Shown: positions 25,101 through 37,100 of the stretch, in pieces
How the letters are laid out: the number at the start of each line of letters is the position of its first letter
Position numbering within the stretch: position 1 is the stretch's first letter
Assembly: GCA_020726505.1 (NCBI GenBank)
Contig: JAHLEZ010000002.1
Location: 3,224,001 to 3,288,000, forward strand
Reading direction: 5' to 3'
DNA: 64,000 nucleotides
From: Leptodontidium sp. MPI-SDFR-AT-0119
Taxonomy: Eukaryota; Ascomycota; Leotiomycetes; Helotiales; Leptodontidiaceae
Program-made: the position numbers and the translations under genes
The notes under the pieces: model-generated
The model's input: only the letters and a program-made list of their open reading frames with translations
Databases searched by the model: none
Told to the model about the DNA's origin: nothing

Positions 25101-26430
25101 TAACACTAATTTAGGTTAACGGGGCCACGGGGGCAGCAGCATAGGGTGGGTCGTTAGTCAATTTGTGGGTTGCCGTGGGAGTATCTGAACCGGACGCAGC
25201 TGGGGTTAGGGTTTTAGCAGGGTCGACAGTCGCTTGGCTAGAGGAGGGGACCCGTGATCCGGGATCAAGATTGTCTGCGGCGGTTTAAGGCTTGTCTTTC
25301 TTGTCGTCCTTAATAACCACGAACTAGAAGAGTTCCGTTTCGTCTAAAGAGTCTAAGGGAGGGCCTAAATCAGGCTGGCCAACGGGGATAAGTAGACCAC
25401 ATTAGGAGACCTTAAGAGAGACCTTAGCTAACGCCAAAGCCGATGGGAGGATACTAATGTTAAATACAAAGGTTAATTTGTTTCGGTCAAGGAAGCAATT
25501 GTTTAAGTTAAATAAATTAAGTCCGACCCCATTACGAGACTTTTCGTGGGTCTTCGAGCCAATTTTCTAGTTCCATCCGTCTTAGAAAATGTACCTATTC
25601 AAGGCTTAAATAAAGCGTAAGAAGAGTGTTATCACTTCTAGTAAGGTAACAAGCAATCCAAGTCCTCTCTAGCTAGAAATCTATTTCATATAATCCTTAA
25701 CAAACATCTGTAATCGATTAGTAGTATAAAGTCTCTAAATCTTATTCCTACTTTCGGTTTTCTTATCACGTCTAGCTTTAATCATAACTACCTGATTGAA
25801 GATCGAATCATTCTCTAGTTCGTAGTTTACTAAGCTGAATCCTTTGACTCTTAAAGCGGCATACAAGGCTTTATTATAGTAAGTAATAAGAGAATCATCC
25901 GCAAGCTCTAGTACGCTGCGTAGGTTATAATTAGTCATGTGAACTAGGCGTGCGCCTTCGTTTAGATCGAGCTTGTCTAATATAGCTTCGACTTAATCTA
26001 AAGAAGTTAAGGTTCTTCCTTTAAAGGGAACAGAGATGTTCTATAATCCTAGATCACTGTGTTTAATAAGCTCTTTACCTTTATTTCTTCGTGGGGTCTC
26101 CTTAAAAGAAGAGCTGCCGAGGATTTCAATTTCATCGTTAGAATTAGTAATCGGTTCGGAGGGTCTTAATTTCGTCGAACCACTCTTTTTCTTAGGGGTA
26201 TTATTAGTACTAGGAACTTTAAATAAACCAAGATCAAACAAGGCGCCAAAAGGCCAGGGGCCATTTGGTAGGCCCGCGCTAGTCTTCTTAGTAGGAGCTT
26301 GATCCTTAGCTTTGTCGATAATTGCCTTGACCTTAGCCCTATTAGCTGCCGACCTTGATAATCCGGGATCACTATCAATTAGTTACGATTCGGGAGGGGT
26401 AGTGTTCTATAGTGCTATTTTTAGTGAAAT
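22171..26430 (-). pseudogene. Extra ORF downstream of pol in the inner element, unknown product
   Basis: About 1,400 codons in one consistent frame with scattered RIP-type stops; the frame is continuous across open pieces at 26,241-26,041, 25,938-25,735, 24,597-24,352 and 22,431-22,171. It ends at a TGA after a very basic tail (KINRPKNLKGKKAKK), which looks like a nuclear localisation signal. The start is not resolved. The N-terminal third is polar (KKSGSTKLRPSEPITNSNDE); the middle has a Thr/Ala/Pro-rich linker, and MTNYNLRSVLELADDSLITYY near 25,930. No transmembrane helix, RT, integrase, chromodomain or known env feature is visible. Several palindrome copies lie in frame and encode D-P-G-S or similar. 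Position is that of env or ORF3 in other LTR elements. Function unknown. Confidence 0.75.
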
Positions 26431-26451
26431 TCTTCTTGTAATCCGGGATCA

Positions 26452-27207
26452 CGAGTGAAAAACCAGAAATTTTCTCAATATTAACTTAGTGAAAATCTTT
26501 TTTTAGTAGACTTTTCTGAAACTTAAATTTCCAGAAAGTTAGTGTAAGTTTCAGGTACTAATAAGTAAGAGGAGCCGCAGAAATAGTCCGTACTCGAGCT
26601 TAGTAATCAGGAAACGGCGCTAGTGAGCTTCTCCTTCACCTGCGACGTGTAACAAAAGCTATCCCTCCCTTCCTAATTAGGACGGTGGCGTTCGCCCTCA
26701 TGTAATGTTTGCTTTTAGTGCAAACTTTACACGTGACTTTAAAGCAAACAAGGCAAACAAACAAAACTTAAGCGATTAACAATTTTCCCGTCTATAGCCC
26801 AAACAACAGAATAATAAGAGAGCGTACATGAGCGTATTAATAACAAGGGAGAAAACTAGTCGCGTATTATAAGGAAAGGTAATAAGAGGAGTAAATATAA
26901 TACAGTAATTTATAAAGTAAAGAAAAGAAATCAGAAACACTAGTAATTTTAAGAAAATCGCTTGAAAAATAATAAAACGAGTATAAAGTTGTGAAAAAAA
27001 AACATAAAAAAGGTGACAAAAATACAACAAAACTAATAAAACCCGTCCCTAACCACAATAGAGACGACCCTGTCTCTAAATAATGAAAATCCCTGTTTGT
27101 CCTTAGCTGAAGACCCGTTAATATACCGTCTTTTATTCCTCTAATAATATTAATAGAACAATTTAAAGTTTAGAAGGTAAACGTGGTAGTAGATATTATA
27201 TATATTA
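26452..27207 (-). other. Spacer between pol and the extra ORF of the inner element
   Basis: AT-rich, with T-runs on the minus strand. An 84-codon frame at 26,776-27,030 is very hydrophobic but this follows from T-richness. The 19-bp motif at 27,043-27,061 duplicates the motif beside the 3' LTR. Confidence 0.5.
27043..27061 (-). repeat. Internal copy of the polypurine-tract-side motif
   Basis: CCGTCCCTAACCACAATAG, identical over 19 bp to 21,966-21,984, placed about 150 bp after the end of pol. It could be a central polypurine tract or a footprint of how the extra ORF was gained. Confidence 0.8.
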
Positions 27208-30200
27208 CTAAGCTAGTAGCTTTGTTGAAACTTGAGGCTCTTCATAGTCGCTGCCGTCTAAATCACCACTTAATTCTTCCGAGCTAGTTTCCGGGTCAAG
27301 ATCTAACGGAAACAAGGTACGATTTCGCTAATAGAAACGCTTTAGTCAATTAGCTACAAAAGTACCCTTAAGGTTAGTCCCGTCGAGCTCCTAGAGACTA
27401 TAATAGCCTTTCTCTAAGTAGACTTTTGATACTTTATATAGTCCCCGCTATCTATAAGTGAGCTTCGTGTCCACTAATAAGTCAATTAATCGCTATACGT
27501 CGTATACCAAAACTAGATCTTTTTCCTTAATCGGCTAGGTTTTTAAAACCCGCGTCCGATCCTAATACTCCTTCGCGTTTTCTCTGTACCTCTTCTTTCG
27601 TAAGATAATTTCAGAGATATCTTCGTCGCGGAGCTCTAATTGTCGGCAGTAAAGAGCTAATAAGTCCCCTCTCGTCTTCACCTCTCCGTAGTTAAACGTG
27701 CGCTAGACTAGGAATCGACTCTCTAATAACAAAAATGCTTCCTTGCCATACAGTAGAAAGAAGGGGGTAACACCCGTTAGTTAATGAATTAAAGTTCGAG
27801 AGGCGAAAAGGATATAATGGAAAACCCGAGTCTAGCGATGAAATCCTCCTTTCGTTACTTTTGAAAGTCCGTCGAGAATATCCTGATGACCTCTTTCCAC
27901 GGAACTATTGCCTTTCGAATTATAGGCTGAGATTTATACCCTCTTAATCCTATACTTAGCCGTGAACTCTTTAACAGTCTTCTGATTTTCAGGTCCTCCA
28001 TCAATCACCAATCTTCCAAAAAGGCCATATTTACAAATAATATCTTCCCACAAGAATTTAGCGATATCTTTGGACTTTATTATCTTAAGTAGCCTCCCTT
28101 CAAGCTAGCCTAAAAGATCCTCCTTTACTAGTACAAAACACATCATTCCATTGTCGACCGTGGGGACTCGGCAAACGTTAAGGTGCACTTTTTAAAACAT
28201 TCTAGTAGGCTATGTAAGGTAAAGGGGGTTCTCTTCTCTACCTGCCTTCCTTTTTTAACAATCTTCGCAGGTCTTACAAAATACTTTATATTCCTCGAAA
28301 GCCCCTCTCCAAAAGAAACGTTTGGCTAGACGATAGTAAGTTAATTCCGGTCCCCGATGTCCACTTTCCTTATGGCACTCAGAAATGACCCGATAGCGTT
28401 CCAGTTTCCCATTAATAACTAGACGAATTAGGAGTTTATTGTCAGCTCTCCTATACAAGTGCCCCTCTCGAACGAAGTATTGAAGTGCTTGACTCTTGAA
28501 TCGATAGTACTCGCTTAGAGCCATAGAACTAGGCTTGCGAAGAGTTGTCAAAAATCGAGCGATTTCTTCTGAGACATCCGAGTAATTTACTTCTAAAATC
28601 CGATCTAAAGCGTCATGATCCCGGATCACAGATCCCCTAGTTATACTAAAGACAGAAACTGAGCTCAACTCTTCAGTAATCTATTCGTCGATGTCACACT
28701 TGTTCTACTCCGCGATGTCCGAAGGATATATTCGTCCTCGGCGAGATAGTCCATTAGCCGCCGTATTCTTAGTTCCTAGGATATACTTGACTTCAAAGTC
28801 CATCAAACGTATCCAAGTAATCCAATTAGTTAGAAGGGCTCTTAGCAAATCGCTGGCCGCTCTATTTAGCTACTCCACCAGCACTTTGGCGTCGGTCTCA
28901 AGAATAAAATAGACTCCATAGAGTTCGCTTCTCATTTTCTTCATCACTTTAAGCGCCCCTCGGCATTCCCGCTTCGTGGCGTCATATTGGCTTTCCGCTG
29001 CGTTCCACATGCCGCTTTCAAACCTTACTAAGTGTCGTTTCCCCTGATCATCTAGCTGTTACAAAACCGCTCCCCATCCTAATTTACTAGCGTCCACTGT
29101 CAGGATAATTAACCCTCCGGTCGGCCCATACTCGATCTTTATCAAGGCGGGTACATTGAGAAGAGCATCCTTGAGAGCCTGTATAGCCTCTTTTTATGGC
29201 CCTAGCCAATTAAACTCAACACCTTTCCTTATGGTCGCATAGATTAGTGCTACGATTATAGCGAAATTCTTAATCTAGAGGCGGTAATATATCACTACCC
29301 CAATAAACGCCCTAGCCTCCGTCACGCTATTACAGCAGTTCTATTCATAAATCTTCAGGACTTTGGCTGTCTCCGGGTGTCGCCTATCGCAGTCTGTGAC
29401 GTACCTAATAATCTTTAGACCCTCCATACAGTACTGGGATCGAGGCCCAACCGTCGCTCCTGCCTTCTCAAACCTCACCAAGACTTTGTCCAAATTTTGA
29501 ATATGTTCTATAACAAAACGCCGAATCCCTGGCAAGATCTCTTCGTTGTTATAGAATGACTTAGACCCCTTCACTCTAACGTCGTCCATATAAGGTAAGG
29601 CCGCTTCAGGAATGTAATCCAAAAGGATCTTTGAGATGACCCGAACGAACTAAGTAATAGAGTTAGTCGCTCCTTGAGGAAGCCTAGTCATTCGTAAAAG
29701 CCTAATTAGAGTATAGATTGCCGTTATGTCCCTTGACCTCGTATGTAGGATAAACTAATTATACCCTGAAAACAAGTCAACTAGTGATGCTATTATTAAT
29801 CCAGCAAATTCTGTGGAAAACTAATTAATATTCAGTGGAACGTTTACGTCTCTAACTGTGACTCTGTTTATTTCAACAACGGCTGTGATAAGTCGATAAG
29901 AGCCTTTCTCCTTTTTAGCCACAAGAAACCACCTGTTCCTATATAGTCCATAACAGAATTCCATAACCCCTTACTTAAGCCACTCCTTCAGTATATCAAT
30001 AACCTTTTCTTATAGAGCTTTAGGAACAGGGAAGGACTTCTCTTGCCAGGCTTTATAGGGAATTGTTTTAATTTCCAGAGGAGGTAAGACATCCTCCTTG
30101 ATCTTACCCAAATGTGTCCAGTCGAATACTAAAGCCACTTCTCGATTCAGTAGCGTTTCATACAATAACCCCCGCTCTTCCAGAGTTAAGTGTTTTCCCA

Positions 30201-30790
30201 CAATTAATTAATCAAACCGTTCTTGCGTCAATCAGTGTCCAGGTTCTAGGTCCGAAAACCTTCTAGTAATAAATCCGGCGAATTTCCCATCCGTACGCGG
30301 TGGCCTAGCTTCCTCGTCTTTCTCAAACTAATCCATAATCCCTCTAGGCATGTCCCCTTCTGACTTCCCCAAGTCCACTAGTTTAACCTTGTCGGCCTTC
30401 CGTTTATAAAGCGTGTTGACCTTAGCTAGCCTAGAAGCTGTCGCCTCGGTTGCCCCGTTGTCTATTACAAAAAGAAAATCCTCTGACCCTTCTTCTAACT
30501 AAAACGCAAAAATATTAATTTCCTTTTTCTCGTCCGGTAATCCCGGATCATCGGTCTTCCCTTGTCTTTTCCGTGTTGCTTTTTATCCGATTCCCTTTCC
30601 TATAAACAAATCCTCAACGCCTTTTCGACTCCTCACAACTAATGATCCCGGATTATAAGTGCCTGCTCTCGATCCTGACCACCTTAGGTCACTTTCCCCA
30701 CTAGCATCCTCCCTAGCCCGGACACTAATCAGGAGTTTTCTGTCTCATCTTCATACACGGCTACGTCCCCTCCCACAATTACTCGACCAG
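27208..30790 (-). pseudogene. Inner element pol: RT, RNase H and integrase
   Basis: Frame shifted relative to gag-protease, entering near 30,700-30,820. In order: VALVFDWTHLGKIKEDVLPP (about 30,150), AWQEKSFPVPKAL, an RT stretch damaged by stops, catalytic PYMDDVRVKG near 29,590, YCMEGLKIIRYVTDCD, an RNase H region ILTVDASKLGWGAVLQQ (about 29,100) with the second catalytic part at LETDAKVLVEQLN; then the integrase zinc-binding H2C2 region (HKESGHRG ... CKTCEDC near 28,370-28,255), core motifs VPTVDNGM (about 28,150) and IDGGPENQKTVKEF with KGNSSVERGHQD (about 27,890), and a C-terminal region. It ends at TAG 27,208-27,210 after an acidic segment (LDPETSSEELSGDLDGSDYE). A Ty3/Gypsy-type order. 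Non-functional through stops. Confidence 0.88.
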
Positions 30791-33308
30791 TAGCTGTCCG
30801 TTCTACATTTATAAACGAGGCCTACATTACTCCGTTCCCTAGATAATCAAAACTCATCTTGCTTTCTAGAATAAAGGGCATCCCAAGCAGAATATCGTGG
30901 CTAAAGTCGTTTATAATCATAAAATCCGAATAATTACTGATTCCTCCGATGTCGATAGGAACATTCTTAACGTAACCTCTAAATGTGAATTTATCCCCCG
31001 TAATAGTCACGAAGGTAAGGGCCTTATAGCTCAAGATTAGGAGCCTAGCGGATTCAGCGACACGTCGATACATTACATTTACCTCCGCTCCACAATCGAT
31101 AGTGGCCCTACTCTTGATTCTCCCTCCCACCATAACCTAGATTTTCGGGGTTTTCATAGCCATTTCCGGGCAATTCCTAATAATTTGGCTGTGCTAAGTA
31201 ATAGCATTGACGAGGATTTCCCTGTCCTCGGGAGACGTCTTAAGTGTTTCGGCCAAGTTAATCGTCTTAGCAAGGAACCGACTCACTTCGGGATCCTCTT
31301 AATCCCGAACTAAGAGACTACTAGTTCGGGTGATTTAGACATCGGATCCACCCTCCATAGGCACGATAGGGACTTAACGATTAATCATATAGTCCCAGCG
31401 AGATTAGAGTCTAAAAAAGTCTTTTAACTTGATGTGAATCTCCTAATTCATAATACTAACAACAGCCTATTCTTGTGCTAAATTCGAAGTGTATCGGTCG
31501 ATCCACTTCTCCCTCTTTGGAGCGTCACTAACTTTCTTAGTTACAAAAGTTGAAGGTTCCTCAGTAATCTAGACTTCCGGTTTAGGTTAGGTATCATTTA
31601 TGTCTTCGTCCTTTACTTCTTCAAACCTTCCAGATTCTCGGCTGGCTTTAGCCGCAATAAGTCTATAATCCTTTTCCCGTGTAAACCTCGTCTTCTTAAC
31701 TCCAGTTAGTTTCCTTCCAGGCCCTGATATAGCACTAATAGACACCGCTGGGCTCTCTCTAAGGGTAACCCACTTACACCCGTCAATTGCCAGTATCGGA
31801 GCACCAGTTTCAGATCTCAGATTAGACAGTTGTTCTTCCTTCGGGCGTTTCTCAATCCCGTAAATAGAATGATTTTTCTTCTAGGCTTCCAGATTATCAT
31901 TATATTCCGTTCCCGCGACCTTCAATCGAACTGCCGCTAGCTAGGTCTGTCCTTGTCTTTTCTGAAGGGTTAGAGCGTCCGGAGTGTATAGCCCGATACA
32001 GTACTTCCCTTTAACGTTAATATGACAAACTCCATTATCGACGAAGTAGTTGAAGAGTAGACAGTAATCTCTATATTCGTGCGGGGGAGCCCCATGCTGT
32101 CCATTGCAGAAGTTACACTGAGCATTTCTTCCATATCCCATTACATTAATCCCTACGGTTCCTCCTAAGTCCACTACTCTACTGCGGCCGTCTTATTAAG
32201 AGTATCCAGGCATTGTTTGTCCTTATTGAACGTGCTATAGAAAGGCTCGAGATCCAAGTCCGAATTCAGGTATATGTGTCCTTTCGCTTAGTAATTTGTC
32301 TAACTTAGTATGAATGGGATTGATTTCTAAACAGGTCATCTTAGTCACGAGTTCCTCAAGCTCTTCCTTTCTAACACCTAAAAAAGCTTTGCTAAGGAAG
32401 GGAACTACTACTAGTCTCTTCTTTGCTACTTCGGTAATAAGGGGTTATTAGACATGTTCCTTAACCAGCTCTTGAATTTCTTGTGTGTAGGCGCGGGTAG
32501 GCTCCTTCTCTTATTAGAGAGCATCAATAGTTTGCTCACTCTTATAAGTCCTCAAGATATATTCCAGGAATTTGTCGTAGGCGATATATGTCAAGGGATC
32601 CGATTCGTCGACTTTGAAATGCTTAATGATTTTGTTCCTCGCACTGTCTAAGAGTCCTAGTAAGAACATTCGCCCTCGGTCCACTTTACTCAGAATTTTC
32701 TTATCCAAGAGGGAGTCCGAAATCTGTAAGTACAGGCGATAGTAGCCTTTGAGGTCCTTAGTAGTGCGTTTAGTCATGACCAACTCTCGCAAGAAGTGCA
32801 TAGAATCACGGATTTGTTGACGATCGTACTCGCGGAATTCGGCTTTTAGGGCCTTGACGAGGTCTTTCCAAGAATCTTGATTCTTCCATTCTAATAAGGT
32901 TTTGACGATATCTCTTCGGGAGTTGTCATAGTATCAGGGTAAACGTATCGCTCGATCGGCTTCTGAGACCCCATAATCCTCAGAGATCTCCTTATACCGT
33001 TTAAGAAAATCCGAAATGTTCGCTCTAGAGAAGAGGGGCATCCCTGCCGAGCCAGGAAGAGGCATCCTCCCCTTAAGGAGTTGCTCAAGATCTACGTTAG
33101 TCATATTAACGATATTACTTAGTTCAGGAGTACTGTCAAGAGGTTCGTCAATAAGGTCCTAGGGATCTAAAGAACTTAGCGAGATTGGCGTGTCAAAAGA
33201 ATCTAGAGAGGAGAGAGGTTGTCTTGTTTCCACAGGTTCAGGTTCCGCGTTATTCGAGTCCTCTGGCTCTTCGGAGAACTTAGGGAAGGATGAAAGCGAT
33301 AAAGACAT
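30770..33308 (-). pseudogene. Inner element gag and aspartic protease
   Basis: Starts with ATG at 33,308 (SLSLSSFPKFSEEPEDSNN). The capsid region holds LLKGRMPLPGSAGMPLFSRA (about 33,080) and KGYYRLYLQISDSLL (about 32,740). A CCHC-like cluster CNFCNGQHGAPPHEYRDYC lies near 32,120. The protease is open from 31,133 to 30,822 with the active-site motif IDCGAEVNVM, where Cys replaces the usual Ser/Thr of D-S/T-G, and flap-side ILLGMPFI. All these pieces share one frame, while pol lies in another, so there is one frame change between protease and RT; it may be programmed frameshifting or an indel. Confidence 0.88.
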
Positions 33309-33907
33309 ATATTAAGTAATGCCTTGTTCTTAATAGTGAAATAGTTGTGTTTTGTTAATAGGTAGTCCGTGATCCTAGATCACTAGTCCTTTTTTAGTAA
33401 TCTTACCGACAATAAGATTGACCTAAATTAGAATTTGCCTAGTAACTTCGAGTGGCGTGCTATAAATAAGGAGTAATACGAAGTAGAACTTTAAACCTAA
33501 GAGGTTCAGCTGATCTGCAGCTTCGGTCTAGTTTAGGTCTTATTCTCGGGTTCCAACCCGTCTTACTGACCCTTCGGCTCAAAGACTATGCCCGAGTTAA
33601 GTATCGTGTATCTCGGTTTAGTGTCCACCTAATTTCCGTCGTGGTCTAGAGATATTAGGTTTAATAGTCCGTGGGTCCGGATAGTATTACAACGTCGGAA
33701 TTCTCCGTTTAGACACCGAAATCGGAACTATTATTAATAGATTGTTGTTTATTAAGGCGTGAAGGTGAGTTCCCTAGTTAGAGAAGATAAGGGTGATGAT
33801 ACTGCACTATTGTGTTGAAGTCGTCGAATCTTGCCTGCGAATCGAGATGTCTTTGTAGGTCGTATAAGGACGAAACCGTACGATTTTCTCCCTGCGTAAG
33901 TCACTAA
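33309..33907 (-). other. Leader region of the inner element
   Basis: 600 bp between the 5' LTR and the gag ATG. One palindrome copy is at 33,370. No tRNA primer-binding site could be identified next to the LTR. Confidence 0.5.
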
Positions 33908-34126
33908 TATAAAGTGAGCATAAACAAAAGCTCTAGAATAAAGTGCAGAGCACCAAGGACTAAGCCCTTCGGGCCCTAGGTCTTCAAAGTAAGGTGGAAA
34001 AAGTCTTCCATTTTTTTCTAAAATACAACCTGGCAAGACCTCTTATACTACCCTAGAGGCAGTTTAGTTCATGCCTTAGAAGCCTTAGGCTTCATAACGA
34101 AAGCTGGCCCTAATGGCCGCTTAACA
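33908..34126 (-). repeat. 5' LTR of the inner element
   Basis: 219 bp, matching 21,746-21,964 with about five transitions. Followed on the plus strand by the TTAA target duplicate. Confidence 0.93.
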
Positions 34127-37100
34127 TTAATAGTTATTATTTTATTAATTACTCTCTTTTAAAGTCTCTCTCTTTCTTTTTGAAACCTTTAATTTACTTA
34201 CTACCCTCACTTGTCCTTATTAAAGGATTTAATAGTCGAGCTGGCTAGACTATTAGCCACTATACTATGTTAAATTTGACAGTCGACAAGCGTCTGCAGT
34301 CATTTACTCCTTTCTTAATTACTTACTTAGGAAACTACAGAGTAATTATTAAAAGATTATAACTAGAGTATCACGAAGTACTCTTAGATACCGCCAAACG
34401 ACGGCTTATCTAGCCATCGGACTACCCTCTAATAATAAGTTACAGTAAACTAATTAAGGTCCGAGACTTATATATACACAAGATTCACTAACGCCACCAA
34501 CGCGACGCTGAGCGTAGAGACGCTAAGTTACGTGAATTTTAGAGCTGTCATAATACCCAATTTACTGTGTCGACTTCGGTAGTTAACTCACCCCTGCCTT
34601 CCGCGATAAGTATAAATACCTTAGAAACTCTATTAAAATCGGCAACCGCGAAAGCAAGGACTTATAAAATATTTAGACCTACTGTCTACTTAGAGTCTAC
34701 GGCTTTATATTATAATAACTATAATAGCCCGCCATAAGACAGTTCTATAGTAAATTCTAGCCGGCGTGTCAAATCTAATTTCGACATACACGCTAGTTAC
34801 TCCCTTACTTTCTTAATAACTTCAAAACCTACTACTGTCGATCCCTCGACTATTGCTAAGTCTAGAAAGCCAGCGATTATATTAATAGAAAATCAAACTT
34901 AGTATCCCGCGTAGTATAGTCGAATTATATTAAATGCCGAAAACGTTAAAGCTACAAGTACATAATCGACGAGCCTACGCTTATAACAAGTCTCCGACGC
35001 TAAGTTACTCCTAAGTCGTAAAAGGATAAGTCTAAGAAATCCGCTGTAGTCGTGCTAGAAGTATAAAGTCGAGAATTTATACCCCCTTAGAATCGAGCCC
35101 ACGGCGTTAGTAGAGGAAATTCACCCCCCTATCTCTTTAATACTTAACACTTCGTCTACTTCTTCTTTCCTTCTTATTTTAAGTATAAAACCCCTTATAT
35201 ATTTCTTACTTTCTTCTCTTACTATACCTTCTAATAAATACTTCGTTTTAAAACATATAGTAGCCTCTAGAAGTGGCCGCGCCGCTGTGTTAATTAAAGA
35301 AGCTGCGCTAATAATAAATTCTATATTAATCTCTGAGAGTCAGAAATACTTAGATCCGCGCCTCTCTAGTATATAGTATCGCGCTTAGTTAATCCCTAAT
35401 ATTAATACTACTGTCAAACTTACTTCTGTTATTAATTCTCTATATACCGCAGAGCTCTCGTATTAATAAGTGCGATATATAATAAAGCCTAAAGAGCGCG
35501 CGCACTCCGCTACTAACGTTCCTTTACCTTAGCTAGGAAGTATATTAAATAACTAGCCTAATTAATATATATAACCGTCCCTACGACTAGACAACACATA
35601 TATCTTAACTAAACTGGCCCGAATGGAAGTTACTGAGCCGGAGAAGAGAACCGCTGAGTTATTATACCCCCGAGACTAGGCTAACTCCTCCTAATTCGCT
35701 CCTTCCACGCACAGAACATATACCAAGGACTACGCTAATTCACTTCAGAAGATATAAACGCGGCTCTCTCTCGCACACGACTAAATTATAAATACCCCCC
35801 TCTTTCTTAAGGTCTATATTACAAATCGGAAATATTATTATAAGAAGACTCACTAGCGTTCCGCCGTAGAGATCTTTTCGATTAACGCCGTAACGTTCTA
35901 TAGGTCGATGAAATAGAAGTCTAGAGATGAGATATTCGTGGTGACTCTTTAAGAGATAAATGCCCTAATTAATTAAAGAAACTAAGAGCGAGAGAAAGCC
36001 GCTGTTATATTAGCTCTGACTGTCGAACTCACTTACCGTCGTTAGTTAGTTATATAGTTTACATTTTCTATTTAAGAGCTAAACGCTAAACTAATAGTTC
36101 CCCTAAAGTACGCTAATTAGACTCACGTATTCTCTAAGGCAGAAAGTGATATTCTCCCCCCTCTTTATTATTTGTATAATTACAAAATTAAGCTAGAAGG
36201 AGAGGGTAAGAAAGTACTTAAGTATTCGTTATTATATAAGATGTCGACTAAGGAACTTGAGGCTATTAAAGAATATATTATAGATAACTTAGATAAAGGA
36301 TTTATTAAGCCGTCTTAAGTACTATTTGTTACCTCTATTCTCTTCGTCAAAAAACCGAATAGCTCCTTGCGGTTGTATATTAACTTCTAGGTACTGAATT
36401 CCCTTACTTAGAAGGACCGATACCCCTTACTTTTAATTAATAAGACCTTAGCTCGTATAATTAACGCTCGTATCTTTATTAAATTAGACATTTGTTAAGC
36501 TTTCTACTAAATCCGAATGGACCTAGTATTAGAGGAGTATATTACCTTCCGCACGAGATACGGCGTATATAAGTATAAAGTTCTTCTATTTAGCCTAACT
36601 AATAGCCCTGTTACTTACTAACGTTACATAAACGATATTCTCTTTGATTACCTTAATGATTTTTATATAACGTACTTAGACGACATTCTTATATACTCTA
36701 AGGACCCCTTATAATACTAGTTCTACGTCAAAAAAGTACTTTAACGCCTTAACGACACTAGGCTACAGGCCGACTTAAAGAAGTGTAAGTTTAAAGTAAC
36801 ACAAACTAAATACCTAGGATTTATTATATTAACTTCTAGCCTAGAAGTTAATCCCGAGAAGGTCTCTGTCGTTCGTAAGTAGACTTACCTTAACTCTATT
36901 AAAGGTGTGTAGTCCTTTCTTAGTTTTTACAACTTTTACTAGAGATTTATTTACGACTATAGTATTATAACGAAACCTCTTATTTAATTAACTAAGAATA
37001 ACGTTCCCTTCTACTTTATTATAAAGTGCGAAGATACCTTCGACCTCCTTAAATATACTCTCACGTTTACACTTCTCTTAAGACACTACTAATAGGATTT

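Larger units (their letters stand above)
22154..33382. repeat. Thirteen dispersed 13-bp palindromes (TGATCCSGGATCA)
   Basis: Copies start at 22,154, 22,690, 22,768, 23,638, 24,559, 24,997, 25,255, 26,359, 26,439, 28,616, 30,538, 30,643 and 33,370. Core: 6-bp arms TGATCC/GGATCA around one central base. Variants (TAATCC, GGATTA, CTAGATCA) are what RIP would make from it. All are inside the inner element; none seen elsewhere in the window. Most copies inside coding sequence use the frame giving D/N-P-G-S/L. Copies at 22,690, 22,768 and 30,538 share a longer context with an added ATCCGG/TCCGG arm. The central base is G in the nine copies in the extra ORF region and C in three of the four gag-pol region copies. 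Confidence 0.9.
21746..34126 (-). mobile_element. Inner Gypsy-type retroelement with an extra ORF, nested in the outer element
   Basis: 12.4-kb element on the minus strand with 219-bp LTRs (21,746-21,964 and 33,908-34,126) and 4-bp TTAA target duplications (21,742-21,745; 34,127-34,130). In its own direction: leader, gag plus protease (from ATG at 33,308), RT-RNase H-integrase (to 27,208), an AT-rich spacer, then a large unrecognised ORF (about 26,430 to 22,171). It is much less RIP-mutated than the outer element; the LTRs differ at about 5 of 219 sites, all transitions. It carries 13 copies of the palindrome TGATCCSGGATCA, seen nowhere else in the window. It interrupts the protease motif of the outer element. 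Confidence 0.95.

Noticed and set aside
26776..27030. 84-residue hydrophobic ORF in the inner element, possible env-like membrane protein
   Set aside because: Minus-strand T-richness alone gives Phe/Leu/Ile codons; no signal peptide, Cys pattern or conserved start.
22154..33382. CRISPR-like array
   Set aside because: The palindromes are irregularly spaced from about 80 bp to several kb and lie in a eukaryotic retroelement.
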